Positions 15,941 to 24,439 of a DNA stretch of 37,888 bases are shown here, in pieces. The translations under genes and the position numbers were made by a program. Each line of letters opens with the position of its first letter. The first letter of the stretch is position 1. Source of the DNA: Opitutia bacterium (GTDB taxonomy: Bacteria; Verrucomicrobiota; Verrucomicrobiia; Opitutales; Opitutaceae); contig PLOH01000035.1 of NCBI GenBank assembly GCA_003142955.1, forward strand, positions 29,848 through 67,735. Direction: 5' to 3'. The notes below the pieces were generated by a model that was given only the letters and a program-made list of their open reading frames with translations, ran no database searches and had not been told where the DNA came from.

Positions 15941-18463
15941 ATGACGTCATCCCTCTCCGGCGCCCCCCGGCACGAACCGTTCATTCCCGACGCCACGGTG
16001 ATGCGCGAATTCACCCTGCGCGCGGTGCTCACCGGCACCATCCTCGGCATCGTCTTTGGCGCTTCGTCGCTCTACCTGGTGCTCAAGGTTGGTCTCACGG
16101 TGAGCGCATCGATTCCCGTTGCCGTGATCTCGCTCGCGCTGTTCCGCGCGCTGTCGAAGGTCGGGGTGCGCGACGCCACCATCCTCGAGAACAACATCTC
16201 CCAGACGGCGGGCTCGGCGGGCGAATCGATTGCCTTCGGCATCGGTGTGACGATGCCGGCGATTCTCATCCTTGGTTTCGAACTGGAGCTGACGCGAGTG
16301 ATGTTGGTGGGAATCCTGGGAGGCCTGCTGGGCATCCTGATGATGATTCCGCTGCGGCGGGCGCTCATTGTGAAGGAGCACGGAATCCTTAAATACCCCG
16401 AGGGCACGGCATGCGCAGCGGTGCTGACCGCCGGAGCTTCGCCCGAAAGCCGCCTGGCGGCGTCGGCCTCGGCCAAGGCCGATATGGCGGCGGCGGCCGC
16501 GGCCGGGCTGGGCCGCTCGGCGGGCGGGCAGGTGATCTTCACTGGTTTCGGGGTCGGCCTGCTCTACAAGACCCTCAATATCGCATTGAAGGGCTGGAAG
16601 GACATTCCCGAAAAGATCTTCGGCGCTCCGTTCAAGAGCGGCTCGGTCGGAATCGAAATCTCGCCCGAACTCCTCGGCGTGGGTTATATCATCGGTCCGC
16701 GAATCGGTTCCATCATGTGTGCCGGCGGGGTGCTCGCCTACCTGGTGCTGATTCCGATGATCAAATTCTTCGGCGAATCGTTGGCGGGCCCGCTCGCCCC
16801 GGGGACGAAGCTGATCAGCGCGATGGGCCCGGATGAGATTCGCGGGGCGTACGTGCTCTATATCGGGGCGGGAGCAGTGGCGGCGGGGGGTATCATCAGC
16901 GTCTTCCGGTCGCTCCCGACCATCTGGCATGGATTGCGCGCGGGGCTCGGTGATTTCCGGCGCTCCCGGACGCCGGGCGGAGAAGCGACGGCGGTGCGGC
17001 GCACGGATCACGACCTACCGATGATGTTCGTCGGCATCGGGCTGGTGGCGCTCATGACGGCCATCACGCTGGCCCGACCGCTGCATATGAACCTGCTGGG
17101 CGCGCTGCTCATCGTACTCTTCGGCTTTTTGTTTGTGACGGTTTCCTCGCGGCTCACCGGCGAAATCGGCTCCTCCTCGAATCCCATCTCGGGCATGACG
17201 GTGGCCACGTTGCTGCTCACCTGTTTGATCTTCTTGATCGTTGGCTGGACGGGGGGCACCTATTACGTCACCGCGCTGTCGGTCGGGGCGGTCGTCTGCA
17301 TCGCGGCCTCCAACGGCGGCACGACCTCGCAGGATCTGAAAACCGGCTTTCTGGTGGGTGGCACGCCGAAATTGCAACAATACGCGATCTTGGTCGGCGC
17401 CTTCGCGTCGGCCCTGGTTTTGGGGCCGATTCTGTTGCAGCTCAATCAGGCCGCGACGGTCTACGTGCCGGTGGCGCAGTTGGCGCCGGGACTGCGCACG
17501 GACGCGCCGTTGTCCGCCGGCACCGAACGGCTCCGCGGGCCGCAGTCGCGGCCGGTGACGCTCCGCGAGTGGAACAAGATGGATGAGGTTGGCGGGCCGG
17601 CTGGACGCTATCTCGTCAACGAGCGGGGCGAGGCGGTCGTATCCGTCACAGCGCGGTCCGGTGGTTCGGCCTATTTGCCCGTCGCACCGACGACTTCGCG
17701 ACTGCGCACGGACGCGGCCTCGCTCCCGGTCGCGGCGGAGTACAACGCATCGCAAGCCCGGCTCGCGACGGGCACCTACCATGTTTGGTTCAAAGGAGCC
17801 GGGCCGTCCGGCCCGGCGGGCAAGTACCTGGTTGACGAACACGGTGATGCGGTCTGGTACGTCGATCCGGGCATCAACGGCACCTTCAAGCAGCGCCCGG
17901 ATGGCACGGAGGTCCGCAAGTTTGACGCTCCGAAGGCGACGCTGATGAGCTACATCATCAAGGGCATCCTCGACCGCAAGCTGCCCTGGGCGCTGGTGCT
18001 GCTCGGCGTGTTCATTTCCGTCACGCTCGAATTGGCCGGGATCCCGTCGCTGGCGTTCGCTGTCGGGGTGTATCTGCCCCTCTCCTCGTCCTCGCCGATC
18101 TTTGTCGGTGGACTCATCCGGTGGCTCGTCGACCGGAAGAAACGGCACGAACTTCGGCACACCGATCTCGACGAAATGCAGCTCGTCGCGGAAAGCGACA
18201 AGAGTCCCGGCGTGCTCCTGGCCTCCGGGTACATCGCCGGCGGCGCGATTGCCGGGATCATCATTGCGTTTCTGGCGGGTGTGCTCGATCAGGCGGACGC
18301 TTTTCTGGCGACCTGGTCCTCCGCCCACAATCCGTTCTATGAAGGGGCGCAGGCCGACGCGCTGGCGATGATCCCGTTTGCGCTTCTGACCGGATTCCTC
18401 TACTTGGTGGCGCGCGAGAAACTGCTGGCGCCGAAGGCGGATCGACCGGGAATGCAATCGTAA
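15941..18463 (+). CDS. OPT-family transporter
   Basis: The 840-residue inner-membrane protein has about 15 hydrophobic segments and belongs to the OPT (oligopeptide/metal-complex) transporter family. Landmarks are the first helices with GTILGIVFGASSLYLVLKVG and TVSASIPVAVISLALFRAL, the segment ILENNISQTAGSAGESIAFG, and GILKYPEGTACA. A soluble insert at about 505-665 carries an internal repeat (GPAGRYLVNERGEAV and GPAGKYLVDEHGDAV); similar inserts occur in bacterial OPT proteins. Later helices include KLPWALVLLGVFISVTLELAG and AFAVGVYLPLSSSSPIFVGG. ATG 15941 was chosen by family start; the frame remains open far upstream over the ATPase gene, but that part is a shadow. It is divergent from the ATPase, but a functional link is not shown. 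The substrate may be peptides or metal chelates. Confidence 0.9.
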   Translation: MTSSLSGAPRHEPFIPDATVMREFTLRAVLTGTILGIVFGASSLYLVLKVGLTVSASIPVAVISLALFRALSKVGVRDATILENNISQTAGSAGESIAFGIGVTMPAILILGFELELTRVMLVGILGGLLGILMMIPLRRALIVKEHGILKYPEGTACAAVLTAGASPESRLAASASAKADMAAAAAAGLGRSAGGQVIFTGFGVGLLYKTLNIALKGWKDIPEKIFGAPFKSGSVGIEISPELLGVGYIIGPRIGSIMCAGGVLAYLVLIPMIKFFGESLAGPLAPGTKLISAMGPDEIRGAYVLYIGAGAVAAGGIISVFRSLPTIWHGLRAGLGDFRRSRTPGGEATAVRRTDHDLPMMFVGIGLVALMTAITLARPLHMNLLGALLIVLFGFLFVTVSSRLTGEIGSSSNPISGMTVATLLLTCLIFLIVGWTGGTYYVTALSVGAVVCIAASNGGTTSQDLKTGFLVGGTPKLQQYAILVGAFASALVLGPILLQLNQAATVYVPVAQLAPGLRTDAPLSAGTERLRGPQSRPVTLREWNKMDEVGGPAGRYLVNERGEAVVSVTARSGGSAYLPVAPTTSRLRTDAASLPVAAEYNASQARLATGTYHVWFKGAGPSGPAGKYLVDEHGDAVWYVDPGINGTFKQRPDGTEVRKFDAPKATLMSYIIKGILDRKLPWALVLLGVFISVTLELAGIPSLAFAVGVYLPLSSSSPIFVGGLIRWLVDRKKRHELRHTDLDEMQLVAESDKSPGVLLASGYIAGGAIAGIIIAFLAGVLDQADAFLATWSSAHNPFYEGAQADALAMIPFALLTGFLYLVAREKLLAPKADRPGMQS

Positions 18464-18506
18464 ATACGAATTACGCGGTGGGGGACGTTGGATTGCTAAA
18501 GCCAAG

Positions 18507-18620
18507 TAGCGCCGGACTGCGACCGGCGGCGGCGAACGACTCGGTGAGCGGAAATCGCCAGTCCGAGACTGGCGCCACGGGGATGCGGGTTTGGCCAGTA
18601 GCGCCGGTCTGCGACCGGCG
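18507..18620. repeat. REP units left of the RAYT gene (A-B-A)
   Basis: Half-unit A, starting GTAGCGCCGG and ending CGACCGGCG, appears at 18507-18529 and 18598-18620. Half-unit B contains the perfect hairpin GCCAGTC-CGA-GACTGGC at 18557-18573. The order A-B-A here continues as B-A-B on the other side of the RAYT gene. Confidence 0.9.
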
Positions 18621-18683
18621 AAATCTGGAGAGTAGAATCCAGGCTTGTGCCGGTCGGCAGTCGACGCCATTACGGCCGGCAGA

Positions 18684-19346
18684 ATGCGATTGGACCAAAC
18701 GATCCGCTTCGGTCGCCGCAATCTGCCGCATTGGGAAATCCGGGGAGGCCGGTATTTCGTAACCGTTCGTTGTGCCGGAAGCCTTCCTGATAACGTGGTG
18801 GGCCGGCTGCAGGAAATCCATCTGCACCTGCAGACCATCATACCGCGTTCTGAAGGATTTGCGGCCATGCAACGCGCGTATTTTTTGACGATGGAGAAAT
18901 ACTTGGACTGCAGTTCGGGGCAGGGAGGAATATTGTGCGATCCGTTGGCCGCTCGAGCGGTGATTTTGGAGCTCGATCTGCTGGCTGAATGGCGTGTCGA
19001 GGTTCCTCATTTCTCGATAATGCCCAATCACTGGCATGCGCTGCTGGTGTCGCGCGATGATTGGGTGCACACGCTGGGAGAGACCATGAAACGAGTCAAA
19101 GGAAGGAGCGCGAAAGCCATGCGCCGGCAATGCGGCGGAGCGGGACCGGTGTGGCAGCGCGAATGGTTTGATCGTTGGGTGCGTGATGAGGCTGAATGGG
19201 AGAAGGTGGTTGATTATATCCACAACAATCCGGTGAAGGCGGGGTTGGCGAAAGATGGTGCGACCATCAGTGGACGCGATAGCCCGTTCTATGGCAGCAG
19301 CGCCAGTCCGAGACTGGCGCCACGGGGAGCCAGGTTTGGCCAGTAG
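18684..19346 (+). CDS. REP-associated tyrosine transposase (RAYT, Y1/HUH type)
   Basis: A 220-residue single-strand DNA transposase of the IS200/IS605-related TnpA-REP group, which acts on REP palindromes. The HUH motif is HWH at 116-118 in SIMPNHWHALL, and the likely catalytic Tyr is Y178 in VVDYIHNNPVKAGL, a family signature. The N-terminus is also typical (RGGRYFVTVRC). ATG 18684 is chosen because TTG 18645 adds 13 residues encoded by the gap. The last 16 residues (SSASPRLAPRGARFG) are encoded by the right-hand REP unit, so the gene ends inside its own target repeat. All motif residues look intact, so the protein may be active. This is a domesticated or mobile REP-spreading module. Confidence 0.92.
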   Translation: MRLDQTIRFGRRNLPHWEIRGGRYFVTVRCAGSLPDNVVGRLQEIHLHLQTIIPRSEGFAAMQRAYFLTMEKYLDCSSGQGGILCDPLAARAVILELDLLAEWRVEVPHFSIMPNHWHALLVSRDDWVHTLGETMKRVKGRSAKAMRRQCGGAGPVWQREWFDRWVRDEAEWEKVVDYIHNNPVKAGLAKDGATISGRDSPFYGSSASPRLAPRGARFGQ

Positions 19347-19415
19347 CGCCGGTCTGCGACCGGCGGCGGCGAACGACTCGATGGGCGGGAATCGCCAGTC
19401 CGAGACTGGCGTCAC
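19301..19415. repeat. REP units right of the RAYT gene (B-A-B)
   Basis: Hairpin B (GCCAGTC-CGA-GACTGGC) occurs at about 19302-19318 and again near 19393-19410, with half-unit A (GTAGCGCCGGTCTGCGACCG) at 19342-19364 between them. The connecting stretch GGTTTGGCCA before A is also shared with the left array at about 18587-18597. Confidence 0.9.
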
Positions 19416-19428
19416 GGACAGCGGGCTC

Positions 19429-20235
19429 CTAAAGTCGTTCCAGCACCACCGGGTTGGTGAGCGCTCCGATTTTTTCGATCTCGATCGTGATGGTGTCGCC
19501 GGGCTGCATGAACACCGGCGGCGTGCGCGCGAAACCGACTCCGTGCGGCGTGCCGGTGAGGATGACGGTGCCGGGCAAAAGCGTTTTGCTGCCGCTCAGG
19601 AACTCGATGAGGGTCGGCACGTCGAAGATCATGTCGGCCGTATTCCAGTCCTGCATCACCCGGCCGTTGAGCACCGAGCGGATCTGCAGGTCGTTTGGGT
19701 CGGGGATCTCGCTCTTCGTGACGAGCACGGGCCCCAGCGGACAAAAGGTATCGAAACTCTTGGCCTGGCACCACTGGCCACCGCCCCAGGGCTTGCGTTG
19801 CCAATCCCGTGCCGACACGTCGTTCGCGCAGGTATAGCCGAGCACGTAATCGAGCGCATTGGCGCGGGAAACGTTTTTGCAGCGCCGGCCGATGACGACC
19901 GCCAGCTCGCATTCGTAATCGACTTCCTGGCTGGCCATTCCTTGCGGAATCTCGATCGGATCGCCGGGATTTTGGACCGCGCTGGTGGCCTTGATGAACA
20001 GCACGGGTTTCTCCGGCGCACCCCGGCCGCCTTCCTCAGCGTGCTTCCTGTAGTTGAGGCCGATGGCGAGCAGGTTGGCGGGAACGAGCGGCGCGAGCAG
20101 TTTTCCGGGTGTGACGAGCCGGTCGGTGATGCGGAAGTCGCCGAAGATATCCCCGGCGATTTCGCAGGCCGTGCCGTCGGATTGCAGGGCCGCGTAGGCG
20201 GGGCCGGCGGGAGCAAGGTGGCGGATGATGCGCAT
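19429..20235 (-). CDS. Fumarylacetoacetate hydrolase family protein
   Basis: A 268-residue enzyme of the FAH fold, which cleaves C-C bonds in acylpyruvates or isomerises related diketo acids with a divalent metal. The metal ligands are visible as E108 and E110 in VDYECELAVVIG and D139 in CANDVSARDWQ. The later family segments QAKSFDTFCPLGP, GRVMQDWNTADMIFDVPTLIEFLS and GTPHGVGFARTPPVFMQPGDTI complete the domain. An N-terminal segment of about 50 residues precedes the core, as in 2-hydroxyhepta-2,4-diene-1,7-dioate isomerase-type members. ATG 20235 is chosen since the track beyond it lacks family features. The substrate is undetermined. The gene is downstream of gcvP on the same strand but separated by 284 bases of repeats, so co-transcription is doubtful. 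Confidence 0.9.
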   Translation of the reverse strand: MRIIRHLAPAGPAYAALQSDGTACEIAGDIFGDFRITDRLVTPGKLLAPLVPANLLAIGLNYRKHAEEGGRGAPEKPVLFIKATSAVQNPGDPIEIPQGMASQEVDYECELAVVIGRRCKNVSRANALDYVLGYTCANDVSARDWQRKPWGGGQWCQAKSFDTFCPLGPVLVTKSEIPDPNDLQIRSVLNGRVMQDWNTADMIFDVPTLIEFLSGSKTLLPGTVILTGTPHGVGFARTPPVFMQPGDTITIEIEKIGALTNPVVLERL

Positions 20236-20381
20236 GGCGGAATTTCTGACCGCAGATCGCGCGGATGGCACGGATTTTTTGGGAGGTTGAACTCCAGCGG
20301 GGTGAAGCAGCGGGGAAAACCGTGCAGTCCTGACTGCGAAGCCCGCTTTGCTCCGAGGCTCGATGAATCGTCTGATGCTGC

Positions 20382-20488
20382 GTAGCCACTCGTTTGCGCT
20401 CGCAGCTACCCAGCAACCACTCGCGGGCGCTCGCGGCCACGGGGGATCAAGCAGGTCTGTGTAGCTGCGAGCGCCAGCGAGTGGCCAC
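20382..20488. repeat. Long near-perfect inverted repeat between gcvP and the FAH gene
   Basis: The 28-base arms at 20382-20409 and 20461-20488 match in 25 positions when one is complemented (core CTCGCAGCTAC / GTAGCTGCGAG). A third partial copy, CCACTCGCGGGCGCTCGCGG, lies between them. The rest of the gap (20236-20381) shows no gene. Confidence 0.85.
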
Positions 20489-20519
20489 GGGGCTCAAGTC
20501 GGCTGCCCGCGAGAGGATT

Positions 20520-23414
20520 TCATCCCTTTGCGTCGGCGAAGTTCTCCATCCCGGCGCAGGAGCAGACGAGGTTGCGGTCGCCGTAGACGTTGTCCACGCG
20601 CCCGACCGCCGGCCAGAATTTGCTGGCGCGCGTCCGCGCGTCGGGAAACGCCGCAAGCTCGCGCGGGTAGGCGTGCGTCCACGCGTCAGCGCAGACCGCC
20701 CCGGCGGTGTGCGGCGCGTGCTTGAGCGGATTGTCGGCCTTGTCCCACCGGCCGTCCGCGACCCTTTGCATTTCCCCGTGGATGGAGATCAGGGCGTCGC
20801 AAAAACGGTCGAGCTCGCGCTTCGATTCACTCTCGGTGGGCTCGATCATCAACGTGCCGGGCACCGGAAACGACATGGTCGGCGCGTGATAGCCATAGTC
20901 CATGAGTCGCTTGGCCACGTCTTCGACCTCGACTCCGTGCTTTTTCCACGGGCGAAACTCGAGGATGCATTCGTGGGCGACCAGTCCGCCCGCTCCTTTG
21001 TAAACGACCGGGAAATACGATTCGAGCCGCCGGGCCACATAATTGGCGTTGAGCATCGCGACCTGCGTGGCGGCGGTGAGTCCCTCTGCGCCCATCATGC
21101 GGATGTAGAGCCAGGAAATGACGAGGATGGACGCCGAGCCGTACGGCGCTGAGGCCACCGCGCCGGTGTTTTCCTTTGGCGTTTGGGATTTGGCGTTTGG
21201 ATTTTCGGAGCGCAATGCGACGTGACCGGGCAGGAACGGCACGAGGTGGCGGGCCACGCCGATGGGACCCACGCCGGGCCCGCCGCCGCCGTGCGGAATG
21301 GCGAAGGTCTTGTGCAGATTGAGATGACATACATCGGCGCCGATGATGCCGGGCGACGTCAGCCCCACCTGCGCGTTCATGTTGGCGCCGTCCATGTACA
21401 CCTGGCCGCCATGCTGATGGATGATGGCGCAGAGGTCCTTGATGGCCGCCTCGAACACGCCGTGCGTGGACGGGTAGGTGACCATGAGCGCGGCGAGATT
21501 CGCCGCGTGCGCCTCCGCCTTCGCCCGGAGGTCGGCGACATCGATGTTGCCCTGGGCGTCGCACGCGACGGGCACGACCTTGAAGCCGCCCATCGCGGCG
21601 CTGGCGGGATTGGTGCCGTGCGCCGAGGTTGGGATGAGGCAGATGTTGCGGTGGCTTTCGCCCCGGGAGGCGTGCCAGGCGCGGATGACGAGCAGACCGG
21701 CGTATTCGCCCTGCGAGCCGGCGTTCGGCTGCAGGGAAACCGCGGCGAACCCGGTGATCTCGGCCAGCCATGCCTCAAGGTCGTGGAAAAGTTTCTGGTA
21801 GCCGCGCGTTTGTTCGGCAGGCGCGAAAGGATGAAGGCGCCCGAACTCAGGCCAGGTCACCGGCAGCATCTCGGTCGTGGCGTTGAGCTTCATCGTGCAC
21901 GAGCCGAGGGAGATCATCGAGTGGCAGAGCGAAAGATCGCGGGCCTCGAGGCGTTTGAGATAACGCAGCATCTCGTGTTCGGCATGGAACGAATTGAACA
22001 CGGGGTGGGTGAGGAAGGCCGATTGCCGCGCATGGGGAAGCGGAAGCGCGGCAAGTTCCAAATCCCAAGTTCCAGGTTCCAATTTGGTAGTGGCGCCGAA
22101 GACGGCGACCAGGGCGTGCACGTCGTCGAGCGTGGTCGTTTCGTCGAGCGAGATGCCCACGGTCCGCGCGTCGATGAAGCGCAGGTTCATCCCGGCGGCG
22201 GCGGCGGCGGCGAGCACGCTGCCGGCGTCGACCTTGGCGATCGTGAGCGTGTCGAACACCGGCCCGGTGTTGACGCGCGCGCCGGATACGGCGAGCGCCC
22301 GGGCCAGGAGCTGGGTTAGCGAACGCACGCGCCGGGCAATGCGGCGGAGTCCTTCCGGGCCGTGGTACACCGCATACATCGCCGCCATGACGGCGAGCAG
22401 GACCTGCGCGGTGCAGATGTTGGAAGTGGCCTTCTCCCGGCGGATATGCTGTTCGCGCGTGCCCAGCGCGAGCCGCAGGGCGGGATTTCCGTGGACGTCT
22501 TTGGACACGCCGACGAGGCGGCCGGGCATCTGGCGCTTGCAGGCGTCGCGCGTGGCAAGATATCCCGCATGCGGTCCGCCAAATCCCAGCGGAACACCGA
22601 AACGCTGGGCGGAGCCCACTGCGACATCGGCTCCGAATTCCCCGGGCGGTCGGAGCAGCGTCAGCGCGAGCAGGTCGGCCGCGACGACGCAGTGCGCCCC
22701 GGTCGCGTGAACCTTCGCAAAAAACCCGGCGAAGTCGCAGATGTCCCCCCGGGTATCGGGGTATTGCACGAGGACGCCCGCGAGACCGGCGGAGGGCTCG
22801 TAGGTTCGGTGGTCGCCCACGACGACGTCGATGCCAAGCGGCTGCGCGCGCGTGCGGACAACGTCGATCGTCTGCGGGTGACAGGCGGCCGACACGAAAA
22901 AGACTTGCGCGGTGCCTTCCTTGAGACGGTGGCAGAGCATCATGGCTTCGGCGGCCGCCGTGCCCTCGTCGAGCATGGAGGCGTTGGCGATCTCCAGCCC
23001 GGTGAGGTCGCAGATCATCGTCTGGAAATTGAGCAGCGCCTCGAGACGTCCCTGGGAGATTTCCGCCTGGTAGGGGGTATAGGCCGTGTACCAGCCGGGA
23101 TTCTCAAGGACGTTGCGCTGAATAACCGCCGGCGTGAGCGTGTCGTAGTAGCCCTGGCCGATGAAGCTCCGGAAGACCTGGTTCTGGGCGGCGATCGCGC
23201 GCAACTCGGCCAGCGCGGCGCTCTCGCCGGCCGCCGCCGGGAGCTTCAATGGTTGGGACAGACGGATCTGTGGGGGGACCGCGGCGTCCGCCAGCGATTC
23301 GAGCGACGGCTGCCCGAGGAGCCGGAGCATGGCGGCCATGTCGGCGGAATCGGAGCCGAGGTGCCGGCGGGCAAAAGTGTCGAGCGGAGCGAAGCGGTCG
23401 CAGTTCGAAGACAT
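20520..23414 (-). CDS. gcvP: Glycine dehydrogenase (decarboxylating), P protein
   Basis: The 964-residue PLP enzyme decarboxylates glycine and transfers aminomethyl to lipoyl H protein in the glycine cleavage system. It is the single-chain form: an N-terminal half with [18 protein letters not shown] and [19 protein letters not shown], and a C-terminal half with [34 protein letters not shown] and the PLP Lys K702 in [16 protein letters not shown]. Two places look expanded by repeat DNA: about 443-455 ([13 protein letters not shown]) and about 736-748 ([13 protein letters not shown]). The second falls where relatives have a short loop before GAVSAAPFGSA-like sequence. ATG 23414 gives the family-like start; the extension to 23498 is repeat. 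gcvT and gcvH are not in the window, and no glycine riboswitch was seen upstream. Confidence 0.95.
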   Translation of the reverse strand: MSSNCDRFAPLDTFARRHLGSDSADMAAMLRLLGQPSLESLADAAVPPQIRLSQPLKLPAAAGESAALAELRAIAAQNQVFRSFIGQGYYDTLTPAVIQRNVLENPGWYTAYTPYQAEISQGRLEALLNFQTMICDLTGLEIANASMLDEGTAAAEAMMLCHRLKEGTAQVFFVSAACHPQTIDVVRTRAQPLGIDVVVGDHRTYEPSAGLAGVLVQYPDTRGDICDFAGFFAKVHATGAHCVVAADLLALTLLRPPGEFGADVAVGSAQRFGVPLGFGGPHAGYLATRDACKRQMPGRLVGVSKDVHGNPALRLALGTREQHIRREKATSNICTAQVLLAVMAAMYAVYHGPEGLRRIARRVRSLTQLLARALAVSGARVNTGPVFDTLTIAKVDAGSVLAAAAAAGMNLRFIDARTVGISLDETTTLDDVHALVAVFGATTKLEPGTWDLELAALPLPHARQSAFLTHPVFNSFHAEHEMLRYLKRLEARDLSLCHSMISLGSCTMKLNATTEMLPVTWPEFGRLHPFAPAEQTRGYQKLFHDLEAWLAEITGFAAVSLQPNAGSQGEYAGLLVIRAWHASRGESHRNICLIPTSAHGTNPASAAMGGFKVVPVACDAQGNIDVADLRAKAEAHAANLAALMVTYPSTHGVFEAAIKDLCAIIHQHGGQVYMDGANMNAQVGLTSPGIIGADVCHLNLHKTFAIPHGGGGPGVGPIGVARHLVPFLPGHVALRSENPNAKSQTPKENTGAVASAPYGSASILVISWLYIRMMGAEGLTAATQVAMLNANYVARRLESYFPVVYKGAGGLVAHECILEFRPWKKHGVEVEDVAKRLMDYGYHAPTMSFPVPGTLMIEPTESESKRELDRFCDALISIHGEMQRVADGRWDKADNPLKHAPHTAGAVCADAWTHAYPRELAAFPDARTRASKFWPAVGRVDNVYGDRNLVCSCAGMENFADAKG
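21171..21208. repeat. Low-complexity repeat within gcvP (loop before GAVASAPYG)
   Basis: Two near-identical units, GGCGTTTGGGATTT and GGCGTTTGGATTTT, follow each other. On the gene strand they encode [12 protein letters not shown] in frame. Confidence 0.7.
22052..22087. repeat. Low-complexity repeat within gcvP (mid-protein linker)
   Basis: Tandem degenerate AAGTTCCAA / AAGTTCCAGG units stay in frame and encode [10 protein letters not shown] on the gene strand, at the junction between the two halves of the P protein. Confidence 0.65.
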
Positions 23415-23455
23415 ACCCGCGGACGGTAGGCTGGGGCGTTGGCGGCGCAATAGTG

Positions 23456-23494
23456 AAAGGCAGCGCTTTGCACTTCGCTCTTCGCGCTGCCTTT
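23456..23494. repeat. Palindrome upstream of gcvP
   Basis: Perfect 11-base arms AAAGGCAGCGC and GCGCTGCCTTT flank 17 bases. It lies in the divergent gap between gcvP and nth, where no transcript is expected to end. A REP-like repeat is therefore more likely than a terminator, although TTTT follows on the plus strand. Confidence 0.6.
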
Positions 23495-23621
23495 TCAAGA
23501 TGGCCTCGCTGTTTTGTTGAAGCGGAATTGCAGACGGCGGCTGGCTATGTTGGCCTCACAGCGTAGGCTAGGCGGGATGCTTCTTGCGGCAGAACACGAG
23601 GCTCACACCGGCGCCACCTCA

Positions 23622-24296
23622 ATGAACCCAGCCCGTCCATTTGCCACCAAGACCGCCCGCGCGGCTTACATAGATCGCCGGCTGGCCGAGCTGTATCCGG
23701 AGACGCCGATCCCGTTGCAGCACACCGATGCTTTCACGTTGCTGGTGGCCGTGGTGCTGTCCGCGCAATGCACCGATGTGCGGGTGAATCTGGTCACGCC
23801 GGCGCTGTGGGCCCGCGCCCGGACTCCGGAATCCATGAGCCGGCTGCCGGTCGCGGACGTCGAGGCCATCATCCGGCCGTGCGGGCTCGCGCCGCAGAAG
23901 TCGCGGGCGATTGTGGAGCTTTCCCGCCAGCTCGTTGAACGGCACGGCGGGCGGGTACCGCGCAGTTTTGCCGAGCTCGAAGCGTTGCCCGGCGTGGGGC
24001 ACAAGACCGCGTCGGTGGTCATGGCGCAGGCCTTTGGCGAGCCGGCCTTTCCGGTCGACACCCATATCCACCGCCTAGCCCAGCGGTGGATGCTGACGAA
24101 CGGTCGCAGCGTTGAGCAGACCGAGTGCGATCTGAAACGGCTCTTCCCGCGGGAACATTGGCGCCAGCTTCATCTCCGCATCGTCTTTTACGGCCGCCAG
24201 CATTGCACGGCCCGCGGTTGCGACGGAACGGTCTGCGAGATCTGCCGCACACTTTTTCCAAGTCGCGCCGCGGGGAAAAGCAGTCGCGCCCACTAG
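23622..24296 (+). CDS. nth: Endonuclease III, non-canonical iron-sulfur cysteines
   Basis: A 224-residue base-excision repair glycosylase/AP lyase for oxidised pyrimidines. The helix-hairpin-helix is LEALPGVGHKTASVV with catalytic K128, and the catalytic Asp is D146 in FPVDTHIHRLAQR. The early motif VVLSAQCTDVRVN is also typical. Canonical Nth ends with C-x6-C-x2-C-x5-C for a [4Fe-4S] cluster. Here the cysteines are C195, C200, C205 and C208 (CTARGCDGTVCEIC), a different spacing, so cluster binding is uncertain. ATG 23622 was chosen over upstream codons whose residues are not conserved. The gene is divergent from gcvP. Confidence 0.92.
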   Translation: MNPARPFATKTARAAYIDRRLAELYPETPIPLQHTDAFTLLVAVVLSAQCTDVRVNLVTPALWARARTPESMSRLPVADVEAIIRPCGLAPQKSRAIVELSRQLVERHGGRVPRSFAELEALPGVGHKTASVVMAQAFGEPAFPVDTHIHRLAQRWMLTNGRSVEQTECDLKRLFPREHWRQLHLRIVFYGRQHCTARGCDGTVCEICRTLFPSRAAGKSSRAH

Positions 24297-24323
24297 TTTG
24301 TTCGGCGATCTGATGGTCTTCGC

Positions 24324-24383
24324 CGAAATGGCCAGGCCATTTCGTACGAGCTGCGCGAAGGACGAAGTCCGGCGCGCAGCTCG
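24324..24383. repeat. Two-hairpin REP-like element upstream of the helicase gene
   Basis: Hairpin CGAAATGGCC-A-GGCCATTTCG (24324-24344) is followed by a second with arms CGAGCTGCGC/GCGCAGCTCG (24347-24383) and apex GGACGAAGTCC. An inverted relative lies at 26096-26153, just beyond the helicase gene. Confidence 0.85.
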
Positions 24384-24439
24384 GTTTACATGGTTGCCAA
24401 GCCGGCGGAAAGCGGGAAGCTGTCTGACTTTTATCTGAC

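Noticed and set aside
18507..19415. CRISPR array
   Set aside because: The repeats are palindromic REP units around a RAYT gene, without regular unique spacers or cas genes.
23456..23494. Intrinsic terminator
   Set aside because: It lies between divergent genes where no transcript should end, so it is listed as a repeat instead.
23415..23621. Glycine riboswitch upstream of gcvP
   Set aside because: No conserved glycine aptamer segments were seen; the gap contains only a palindrome.
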